DNA from: Colletotrichum lupini
Lineage: Eukaryota; Ascomycota; Sordariomycetes; Glomerellales; Glomerellaceae
Reading direction: 5' to 3'
Assembly (NCBI RefSeq): GCF_023278565.1
Contig: NC_064676.1
Location: 7,130,001 to 7,194,000 of the forward strand
Length of the DNA: 64,000 bases
Positions within the stretch are counted from its first letter, which is position 1, and each line of letters opens with the position of its first letter. This document shows, in pieces, positions 51,796 through 61,540 of the stretch. Made by a program: the position numbers and the translations under genes. The notes beneath the pieces are model-generated. The model did no database searches. It had not been told where the DNA came from and saw only the letters and a list, made by a program, of their open reading frames with translations.

Positions 51796-54457
51796 TAACT
51801 ACTACTTCGTCGACCTCGCCGTCACTACCGCCGTTAATTAAAGCTATTCCTAACGTTAATATACTATAAAAAGAGAATAATTACGAAATTAACGATCCCT
51901 TTATTTATTAATATACCGTTAATTATAATAATTATAATTACGTAAAGTACGATTACTTATTTTATAACTAGCGCTTTTTTAGCTTATTTAAAACTAAAGT
52001 AATACTTAACGAGGCTATTTACGAGGCTAGCTTTATAATCTAAATTATTTAATATAAGCCCTTTATTAAGGTATTAATTATTATTACTTATTACTATACT
52101 TATAGCCCGTATTATAGTTAAAAATAGTAATATTTTATAAAGTTAACTTATTTAAATAAGCGTTATAAATCCTCGACTTTATTTATAAATTATTATTAAT
52201 AAATTACTATTAACTTTTTAAATAATAATTAGCTCTTTTATCCTATTATTAGTAACTTTTATAACTATTATAACTACTTATTTAATAATACTAACGTTTT
52301 TATATATTATTACCGCGCGCTACTATATAATAAAAAGGACTAAATCGTTAATTAATAAAATAAGGGCATTCGACCTATTTAAATCCTTTTAAGCTTACGG
52401 TTAAAAAGTAGTAATTATAATAATATCGTCGCTTATAATATATTTAATATATTAATTACTTATTATTATAATAAATTAAGTAATAGGACCCTTATTAAGT
52501 AGTTATTTTACTAATTATATAATTTAACGAAGTATTAATACCGCTTCTAACGCAACGACGCGGGCTATATTACGAGCTTATTTATTATACTTATTACTAT
52601 AATTTCCTTATTTTAATAATATCTAAATATTTTATTAATAGATTCTATATATAAAACTAACTAATTTAATATACCGTTATTTAATATTTACGGAGTAGTT
52701 AATAATAATTATACTTTTTAAATCGCGAGCTACTTTTTATTTAGTAAGAAAGAAGCTAATTATAATTAGGTTATTAACTAGTTATTAATATTATTCTAAG
52801 CTTATAAAATTCCCTTTTTATAAGTTATATATACGGATCGCGAGATTACTCTATTTAATACCCTTAATAATAATACTTAATTTAAAGTAGTACTATACGT
52901 ACTTTATTATTAATACGTTAACCTTAACGTATTAGCCCGGACCTAGTATTACTTTAGCCTAGCTACGAAGGATAAGATTAATATAATTATATATAACCCT
53001 TATTTTTAATAATTCCTTATAAATTAGGGTAATCTCTTTTATAGCTAATTAATAACTATATACTATAACTAATTATTCGAATTTTAAATTACTAAGTACC
53101 CTATAATAATAGTCGATTATATTATTAATACTTAGCTTAAGCCGTAGTATAAAAAACTCGTACTTACTTAGGTTAACTAAATTAAGTATTTTAGTTATTT
53201 AATTACGTTAATTATTAAATCTTTATACGTAAGTATTAAAATACGAGTTTATTATTATACGGGCGACTTTAAAGCCGTATTTAATAAATTAGTTATTTTT
53301 TAAGTAAGTTAAGCGGCTATAATTAGTACTTATTAAACCCGTTACTAAGCTAAGATATTAAGTACTATTACGGGATTATTTTAAAAAAAGGTACGTCCGT
53401 ATATATATTATAATACCTTTAAATAACTTTTATAAGAACTTAATATACTAAGTAAATAGCTAAATTTAAATTTATTAAAAAAGCTACAAAAGAGTATATA
53501 TACTATTTAATTTAAACTACTTATAAGCTATTTTATTATTACGTCCTTTAGTAATATATTAAGGATATTACTTTAATATTATTAAAAGAGATCTATTTAT
53601 ATTAATTTTAGTAACGTTTAGAGCTTATTATTAATAATAATACTTCTATCTCCCTATTTAATCCCCTATAAGTCCGAGGTAAGGGTTATTTATAGGGCTT
53701 TATAGTAAGTATTATAATAGTTATAATAAGTAAGTTAAAAAAGCTAGCTATTAATTAAAGTACTTTTTTTAAATAAGAGCCCTTTATATTTAAATACGAG
53801 GAAGCTATTAAATACGTAAAAGTAATACCTATATTAGTATTACTATTATTAATAGTACTTTTAGTACTAAGTAGGGCTATTTTTACTTAATAAGGCTTTA
53901 AAATTATACGTAATTCTAATACGTATAAGCTTAATATAAAAATATAGTAAAAGTACTAGCGGGCTATTACTAATAAAGTAATTAACATAGTTAATAATAA
54001 TATAATTAATCTTATAAGGGCTCCTCGGCCGTTAATATTTATAAAGTCGTAATCCTAATTAATTAGTAATTTTATATAGTTAAACGTATTATAGGATCTA
54101 GTTAACGAGGATTATATTTATAATATTAATTTTATAATAAAAGGCGAGATAGATAGACTTATTAATAAATACGAGGCTAAAGTAGAGTACGAGGCTAAAG
54201 TAAAAGAAGTTATTAAATTACGGACTATGGGCTATACGGAGTAATTAATAATTAATTAAGTAGTTAATTAAGTAATTAATTAGGCTACTTCGTTAATTAC
54301 GTTAAATTAAGCTAATTCGTCGATTACCGTACTTTTTATTAAAATAATTTAATTAATTATAAGTTAATTAACGGCCTTTAATTAGTCTAATTTATCTAAA
54401 TACTAACTACGCAAAGCCTAGTTTACGTATATACCCGAGACCGGCGGTCGTGTAGCG

Positions 54458-54514
54458 GCCGTAGCTACACTTGGTGGCAGAATAGCGGGAGCTGCTGGCA
54501 GAATATCCTCGCCC
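54458..54514 (-). repeat. right terminal inverted repeat
   Basis: Inverted partner of 51634-51690, carrying the same duplicated TGGCAGAAT motif. Confidence 0.9.
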
Positions 54515-54522
54515 TTTAGTTA

Positions 54523-55312
54523 TTTCTCTATTACTGAAGCGAGGGAGATATTCTCCAACGCACTGGAGAACAGGAGACTTCAAGCATTTGAACTCATCTC
54601 GGGAGCTTCTTCGAACCTTTTCGCCGGCAAAGTTCCCTTGGATATCCATGTAAGCGGAACCAATCGACGTCTTGGCGTTGCGGTCTCAAAGAGTCTATTA
54701 TATTGACTCACTACCGCTTCAGGGAGGTAAATATCGCAGACGTTGTGGCTGGGAAAATTGAGTTCTGTGAGCCTGCAGGGCATAACTTTTCGGATGAACC
54801 GGATATAGCGCCAAGGTCACGATTCCCATGCTTCTCGATATTGATTCAGGGACTTGGTTGATCGCGACTCCCTGAAAACCATCACGGGAACAGCGAGGCA
54901 ATTCTGGCAAAACGGAACAATTGGGTTTCTTGATGCAACTCCAGGAGATGGGGCCGGGCCAATTGACGGTCTGAACTGATTTCATCAACGTTTCTCTCGC
55001 CCTGGATCGAGTGGACACTGGGCACTATTTCGCTTCCGATAATGACTCGCACATGGGCGACCCTCGTAAACAAGTCGTGAACCTTAACCGGCGTGGTTTC
55101 TTTTGAGCGGGGTGATACTTGGCAGACGGGCTTTTTGAAAACAAAAGTAAATGAAATGAAAAGCCCCCGAACTTATTTAAACAGACGGTCTCCTCCTCCG
55201 TATTCACTCTTCATCCCTTTTGCGCCACCCTTGATCTTGAGTTGCTTCAGTCGCGATTTCTCGAGTACATACGTACATAGGTACCCAGCGTTCTTTATAT
55301 ACAGCAGACATC
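54523..55312. other. intergenic, promoter of the small secreted protein
   Basis: 790 bp between the TIR element and the secreted-protein ATG. TTATATAC lies 15-20 bp before the ATG and TTATTTAAAC about 140 bp before it; either could serve as a TATA element. No gene seen. Confidence 0.45.
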
Positions 55313-56054
55313 ATGCAGCTCACATCTCTCACGTCGGTCGTGCTGGCTTCTTGGGCATTCCAGCAAGTCGCTGCTCTTCCCGAGATCCAAGAGAACACCA
55401 ACATTATCACTGTTGCCCAGAGCGTTCAGGAGAAGCACCCCGAAGCATTCGCTGCGTTCCAGAAGTCGAACCTGATTAACCTCGTAGCGACCAACGAGAA
55501 GCGGCAAGCAGTTCCTGGAGATGGAAATCCCGACCCCAACCGCCCGCCCGTGATTCCTGAGAACATCTTCCTCCTCCAATGCTCCGAGGCCGGGTTCCTC
55601 GGCGAGTGCCTCTCGTGGGGTGCTCCTCCCGGACGATGCGGTAAGTTTAGATATATGCCGGTGGCCTGACTCACTCAAAGCCTCAATTGCTGATGCAGAA
55701 TCCCATTTAGTCAACTACTCCAGCTTCAACAAGACCCAGGCTTTCCTTGACAAGTACGAGAATCAGACTACTTCTTTGAGCTCAAACACCGGCGGACTTT
55801 GCCAGTTCTACAAGTTCATGTCAGTATCCTTGTAGACTAGTTCTTACTATTTCTCAACTGACATGCCAATAGCAACTGCAACAACAAGGGTGATGACCGT
55901 GGTGTTTCGCTTAGCTACAACTACAACCTCGCTGTGGCAGATGACCAGGGCTACTCGGGAGACTATGGCAACCAGATCAGCTCTTGTAAGTGTTGACGAA
56001 AACATGGACCAGCTTTTCGAGTGTTTGCTGACAACTGCTGTAGGGAGATGTTGA
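55313..56054 (+). CDS. small cysteine-rich secreted protein, candidate effector
   Basis: Secreted protein of unknown function. Four exons, 55313..55640, 55699..55819, 55873..55985 and 56044..56054, give 190 residues. Signal peptide about 1-21 (ending QVAA). A Kex2-like KR (63-64) suggests a propeptide removed before secretion. The remaining domain has six cysteines (90, 99, 109, 144, 152, 190), enough for three disulfides. The pattern CSEAGFLGEC...GGLCQFYKFINC resembles the beta/gamma-crystallin-like layout seen in many fungal small secreted proteins. The very short last exon adds only WRC, which supplies the sixth cysteine and supports the model. It lies 0.8 kb from a RIP-mutated transposon. 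Effector status is inference from size, secretion, cysteines and location. Confidence 0.78.
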
Positions 56055-56527
56055 ATCCCTCAATGGAGTGAGATGGTCGTGCAGTATGAGAAATGACGAC
56101 AGCCATGGCTCTCGGGTTGAGCTTGTGTGTATATGAACTGACTTGCGCGTTGACGCGAATCAATAAACATGATTGAAACGAACGTTCCTGTGGGTTGTTG
56201 ACTAGTGGAAACGAAGCCGATGTAGCAGGCCACTCTGTGTTGTGAGCAAGCCAACGTAGCACATGGTGTTTGGCTTCTAAGAGCCTGGCAATATGGCATG
56301 ATGTAACAAATGAAACACGTAAGTAGGGGGGCGACAAGATCGTTGGAACGACAAGATCGTTGGAACAGGCGGACTAATTGATTCCTCTTTTCTTCTTGTT
56401 GCTCGCTGTGATGAGAAACTCCAAAGTCTCTATCATGTGAGTAATAGAAACTAGTAGATGACAACTGTATAGTGTTCTTTAAATATACAGGTAGTATTCT
56501 CTATGGAAATGTGGTATGATAACACGT
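56055..56527. other. intergenic between convergent genes
   Basis: 470 bp of shared 3' flank between the small secreted protein and the carboxylesterase; nothing else seen. Confidence 0.5.
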
Positions 56528-58243
56528 CTAGTAGTACCGGGAGAACTGTCTAACGTGTCTCTTCCTGAATTTGGTGTCCTCAGTGGTGTTGTTGATGCTA
56601 GCCGCCAGGGTAGCATCCAGCTCAGTGACAACGCCCGTGTCAACCGGCTTGCCCAAGTTCTCCGACATAGGTCTAACAACGTCGCAACGCAAGGCTTGAG
56701 CAGTGCTCATTCTCTCCATGTGAGTGTTGTTCGTCTGCACAAAAAGACGCTCACGGCCCTCAAGACCAGTGAATGGTCTCCACTCGGCAGCACCCTTTTC
56801 GCGATCGGTGTTGGGGTCCAGGTTGCGGATGAACGAGACCCAGTACTTGCGGAACTGCGAGATGATGGGCTTGTTGATGGTGAAGTACGACTCGGGCGCT
56901 TGGCCATCGGTCCTGTTGTTGCCCCAGAAGGCGTAGGTGTTCACAGTGTGGTACGCGCCGAAACCTTCGGCCTCGTTCTTGGGGTCCTGGACGGCGAACT
57001 TGTAGTTGTAGGTGATGGCTTCGTCGCGGGCCAGGTAGTTCTGGATGTTGCGGATAATGCAGTGGTTGCCAATGTCACCGATCGCGTCGGCGGTCTGCCT
57101 CCACTTGGTTCCGGAGTCGGGGTAGACGGTGCGAGGAGTGTTGATGTACAGGTCGTCAAGGATGGCGAGCGAGGCGTTGGACAGGGAGGGATCTTGTCCC
57201 AGGAGCCAAGTGTTGGCTTCTTCGGTAGAGTTGGTAGATTGAGGAGCAGAGTACATGGTTCCCTCCTGAGCGCAAGAACCCCAGATGGTAGGGACTTTGT
57301 TGTACTTGCCTTGCTTGAAGAGGTTGACCATGCTGTCGGTGAAGAGCTCGCCATCGATGCCCGGGTTGAACCAGCAGCTTGAAGAACGGACTTCAGACTG
57401 ATTCAAGGCGCGAAGGCAGGTGAGAGAGTCGGCGGCCTCGGTGCAGTTCTTCTCCTTAACGAGGCAGTCATACTGGCCCTGTCCCTGCTCCATGGTGCGC
57501 ATCGTAACCCAGCCGCCAGACTCCGCGATACCTCCTGCAAAGAGCTGCTTGCTGCCGAGATCAGCCGTCATGAGAAGACCGACAGCTGAACCGCCGGCAC
57601 TGACACCGTCAAGAACAACCTGCTCAGGGTTTCCGCCAAAGTGGCCGATGTTGGTCTGAACCCACTCAAGAGCCTTCACCATATCCTTGACTCCGGCGTT
57701 GAGCCCGCCGCTAGCGCGGACCTCCTCGCCCTGTAGGAAGCCATACATGCCAACTCTGTAGTTGATTTGAACAACAATGACGTTTCCATCCGAAGCAATC
57801 TCGCTGGCATCCCAGTTTGCGTTCGAGTTGGACCCAAATCCACCGCCCTGGAGGAAGAAGACAACGGGCAGTCTAGAGTCGGTCTGCGCATCTGAGGGGG
57901 CTGTGACACTCAGGTAGAGACAGTCCTCATCGACGGTGAAGCGCGGATTGGTGCTGGAAACGGTCCAATCGGTGGGCTGTTGGGGAGGGCAGATGGGACC
58001 GTGTGCCGTGGCGTTGACAAGTCCAGACTGGACCGGGTCGGCCGGCGCGGCGAAGCGGAGGTCGCCGACCGGAGGGGCAGCAAACTGGATTCCCTTCCAA
58101 GTTGTCACGCCCAGCTCAGCGTCAGTCACGGCGCCTTGGAACTTGGCGTATCCGACATCAACGAGGGTGTCAACGGCCTGGACACCAGAGGCGAAGAAAC
58201 CCGCTGCGGTGAGGATAAAAGCCAAGTGCGATCCTTGCCACAT
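56528..58243 (-). CDS. secreted type-B carboxylesterase/lipase-like protein
   Basis: Alpha/beta hydrolase of the type-B carboxylesterase family. Single exon; the Met at 58243 (MWQGSHLAF) is followed by a signal peptide ending near GVQA, giving 571 residues. The upstream open frame to 58324 is leader. Family marks: EDCLYLSV signature, GLNAGVKDMVKALEWV, FGGNPEQV, DGVSAGGSA with nucleophile Ser215, CAQEGTMY with the acidic residue, and GAYHTVNTYAFW with the catalytic His. Two motif changes stand out: the oxyanion loop usually written HGGGF reads QGGGF, and GESAG reads GVSAG. The catalytic Ser, acid and His all remain, so activity is plausible with altered specificity. Many N-glycosylation sequons. 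Confidence 0.9.
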   Translation of the reverse strand: MWQGSHLAFILTAAGFFASGVQAVDTLVDVGYAKFQGAVTDAELGVTTWKGIQFAAPPVGDLRFAAPADPVQSGLVNATAHGPICPPQQPTDWTVSSTNPRFTVDEDCLYLSVTAPSDAQTDSRLPVVFFLQGGGFGSNSNANWDASEIASDGNVIVVQINYRVGMYGFLQGEEVRASGGLNAGVKDMVKALEWVQTNIGHFGGNPEQVVLDGVSAGGSAVGLLMTADLGSKQLFAGGIAESGGWVTMRTMEQGQGQYDCLVKEKNCTEAADSLTCLRALNQSEVRSSSCWFNPGIDGELFTDSMVNLFKQGKYNKVPTIWGSCAQEGTMYSAPQSTNSTEEANTWLLGQDPSLSNASLAILDDLYINTPRTVYPDSGTKWRQTADAIGDIGNHCIIRNIQNYLARDEAITYNYKFAVQDPKNEAEGFGAYHTVNTYAFWGNNRTDGQAPESYFTINKPIISQFRKYWVSFIRNLDPNTDREKGAAEWRPFTGLEGRERLFVQTNNTHMERMSTAQALRCDVVRPMSENLGKPVDTGVVTELDATLAASINNTTEDTKFRKRHVRQFSRYY

Positions 58244-60492
58244 CTTGTTGGTAAGTCTGGGGTTTTTGGTGGTGAAATGAATGTAGTCGAGGAAATCTCG
58301 AAGAAAGAATGGAACGGTTTGCAAAGCGACCTTAGAGAAAAGAATGAAAGTAGTGCAAGCACTTGCGAACGAGAAGACGAAAGATAGATTGAGAAGTCAG
58401 TCAGGATCCTTTCAATTCCATCACGGACGTCCATACTCCGGCGGTTATGTACATCTTGTATGCAGACTCTTCAGCCTATTCCAACATCTCCTTCCTCTAG
58501 ATCTGGAGGCTTGACAGCCCCGAAAGGCCATGTCTACAGTGCTACTGTACGCTTTCGAGTCAGGTCTCCGCTCTCTACTTGAAACGCTGCGGACGGTAGC
58601 GCTCCTTGGAGCTAGCACGCCACGGAGCAGTCCGTAATGCCACCCCACTACAGCGGAAGTTTAATAGATGGGACGAACCTTAGATCTTCGCCTGATTGCT
58701 AGAGAATCACCACCCCTGAGCGGCCACGAAGTTGAGAACTGAGGTACTGTGTCAAATCCCGGGCTTAGTAGATTACTTATCCTCTCAAACACCAAAGACT
58801 TATAGCGGCCAAAAATGTGATGAGCGCCGTGAACGCACTATCGTCTTCACCATTGGGCCAGCAACAATGACTTCGCCTATCAGACAAAGTCCGAGATCTC
58901 TAAATTGACAACTAGAGTTTCACGTTAATGCCGACCACTATGTACCTTCACTAAGAGTACGTACGATTGCGAACCCGAATGCTCGGAACGACCTATGGAT
59001 GGTATCGTCTAGGGGCGGAGAGTGGGAGGTGGGTTCTGATGGAGAGTGGAATGCCAAGATAGCATAGATGAAACGTAGTCGCATCTGCCAGCACTTTTAT
59101 ACAGCGGTCCTCGCACACTAAGTGAAGTCTGAGACCCCAAAGGCACAGGGCTGCGGACTTTTCCGCCGCTGGAATTGACGATTCGACGAGGAATCCAACA
59201 CTTGACCGTCTACGTCTACGTACAGGCAGAGGTTGTCGCCAAGCATCGTTACGTTGGAACAGTGGCGCAAACTCTGTCGGACCTACTGCTCGAATCCGGT
59301 GGCTGCTGGATGTGAGTTAATCACAGAACCAGGCCTATTCTCTCACACCTACGATTCCCTAAACTCTGATCTCCAGTACAACTTGCTATTCAATCAATTC
59401 CGCTGTGAGCTCAGGCTCTGGAACTTCATTCTCGCTTACCAAGTCACCCCTGAGGCCAGACCCCCGTTAAGCTTAATCACTTCTCGACTCAGGATGGTCA
59501 ACCGGCCTTTGATAGAGAGATTAGAATCAATCATTCTGCGGGGACGCAGTCGTACTTGCTTGCACCTGATTGGCAGCCAGGCATCATCCGTGGACGGACC
59601 TTGTTCCGTAACGCGTACTCACAAAAGCAGCCCCTAAACTCATTTGATAGGAGAGGCGGCAGAGACACCAGGTAAGGCTTTGGCAGAATCGACGCGCAGT
59701 TGATTGAAGCAGCATGCGCTGAATGAGCGGTGAACACTTGGCTTTGGCTACGAGTTTGCGGCATTCCTTTGATACGGCTGCCGCTGTTCGTAACACAGTC
59801 AAGCAAGGGAGGCCAGCATTTCGTACCCGTTACACAGGCCCATAACAGTATTGATGACGCCTGAGACACATGGTAAAGTAGATTCGATTCTCTGGAGATA
59901 GAACCTGGCCTTGCAATGGGCTCCGCCTTTGGCCGCTTGAGTGACTTTGTTGTCTGACGGGCAGCAATGGCTGACGAATGGATCTGAATCTGGTGCAGTG
60001 TTCGTTTGTGTTCAGTGTTGAGGATAGTTGAAAAGAAGCAAGAAACGAACAGAATCTGATACGCGTAGACTCGATCACCGGAATCCTTCCTTGACGCGGC
60101 TACAGGGAGGCGTCCTCACAAAGTCTTTGAGTGGGCAGCCCGTTCAGTCAGCCCCGTGAAGCAGACAAACGTCAATGATTTAAGCGATAAGCCTGCCATG
60201 TTGCACGGCAGTGCTCAATGGATCCTCTCTTCCACCATCATCATCCGCGTGCTACATTGGCACATCTTGTATTTGTATCGTTCAGTATTTCGGTCTTGGC
60301 GGTCATGTGGGAAGGTTGTCAAGGCTGTCTGTTCGCCAGTTTATTTGCTGGCTATCCGACCAAGCCATACACAATGTCGAAAATCACACATAAGCGCATT
60401 CGTCTCACTCACGAAGATTGATGCTTCGAAGACATCGCCTCAACTCGCCAAAACCATCCCAGAGTTTTCGAATCGAACTTGCCCTACCCAAA
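58244..60492. other. gene-poor intergenic region
   Basis: 2.25 kb between two divergently oriented secreted-protein genes. Frames at 59233-59637 and 59531-60078 show no domain, signal peptide or consistent splicing. Confidence 0.5.
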
Positions 60493-61084
60493 ATGGCTAT
60501 CCTTCACCTCCTGACTCTCGGCCTCACCGCAGCTGCGATGGCATCTCCGGCCCCATCCAACGACGCAACACCCACAGACCCAAAGGAGGCCCTCGTTAGA
60601 AAAGACGACTGGGACAATTATCTCAAATACAAGGCTAGCTTGGGCACTCAGGCTTCCGGCCAGGCAGCTGTGCAACGCATATGCGACCTGGTCCTCTGTC
60701 TGGGTCCAAATCACACCGGGGAATGCAGCCTTTGGTGCCACTACAAAGGAAAGCTTCAGAGCTTTGAAGAAGCGAAGCAGCGAGAGATCACAATGTCGAC
60801 ATATTTCACAAAGTCCGATCGCTGTAATTTCTACGCGTATGTTGTGTTTAGGCCCTTACAGCACCAAGCCATGAATCAGAGAGCTGACTATGGAATGCAA
60901 CTTGACTAGTTCTGGTGCGAAGAAGTGTGACATACCAACCCTGATGAGCCAGGATACCTTCCACCAGCTCATTTATCACGGAGGGGTTATACCTGAAGGT
61001 AATTTCATGGACAGACTAAAGGGAAAGATGGGATGCGTGGTCTGCTCCGACGATCCCAACCTGCATCCTGATTCAGTGCTTTGA
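60493..61084 (+). CDS. small cysteine-rich secreted protein, candidate effector
   Basis: Secreted protein of unknown function. Two exons: 60493..60836, intron 60837..60909 (GTATGT donor, TTGACTAG acceptor), 60910..61084; 172 residues. The Met at 60493 (MAILHLL) starts a signal peptide ending near AMAS; the frame is open upstream but those residues are charged. The mature part has eight cysteines (ICDLVLC, GECSLWC, RC, KC, GCVVC), enough for four disulfides, and no recognised domain. It ends about 460 bp before the third AT-rich island. Effector status is inferred from size, secretion, cysteine number and position beside transposon-derived DNA. Confidence 0.75.
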
Positions 61085-61540
61085 GAGACCGAAGGCCGGT
61101 TAGGATGGTGCTGAAAGGTTTTGTACACGTTGGTGTCTACCCTAAGCTATGGAAGTATGAAAAGACGAATAATTCGCATGAAAACTAAGAATAATGAGTG
61201 AATTGATGGTGCCACCTTGACGTGATATTTAGGATTAGTAGTCGCTTGGCTTGAATACGGTATTTGGGGTTCCGAAGCTTGGATCTTGAGAGAGACTGGG
61301 TTTGCACGCCTGGCGTAACGGCATGCACGCTACCTGCTGCAGAATGTGACCGCATTACGTAGAAAGGTTTGTGAACCTGTTCCACACGGAGACTGGTCAA
61401 GTCGGCTACTAAAGAGCCCGGGAAAGTGATTCTCGGCTCCGGGACTCCCAGGCCGATCTAGAGCTTCGTTACCGTAGAACTTGTACTACGGCGAGAGCAA
61501 CGTACGGCAGACTATAAGAGGCACTCCGCTAAAACACTTT
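61085..61540. other. intergenic, no gene seen
   Basis: About 460 bp from the secreted-protein stop to the sharp base-composition break at about 61.54 kb. Confidence 0.5.

Larger units (their letters stand above)
51634..54514 (+). mobile_element. TIR DNA transposon with RIP-mutated core
   Basis: 2881 bp with 57-bp terminal inverted repeats (51634-51690 and 54458-54514) that match at 55 of 57 positions; both differences are TG-to-TA changes. The 8-bp TTTAGTTA sits directly outside each end (51626-51633 and 54515-54522) as a target-site duplication. Eight bp is typical of hAT transposases, though other superfamilies also make 8-bp duplications. The core from about 51830 to 54410 is AT-rich and closed by stops. 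A short lysine/glutamate-rich frame at about 54150-54235 (plus strand) may be the end of the former transposase. The outer 100-200 bp keep normal composition. Superfamily is unproven because no catalytic motif can be read. Confidence 0.88.

Noticed and set aside
51634..54514. Tc1/mariner or pogo-type element
   Set aside because: These duplicate TA; here the exact flanking duplication is the 8-bp TTTAGTTA.
59531..60078. Small secreted-protein gene on the minus strand (a short CC-containing, CVSGV-containing stretch in one frame)
   Set aside because: The frame lacks a start codon and signal peptide at the right place; splice sites to restore one were not found.
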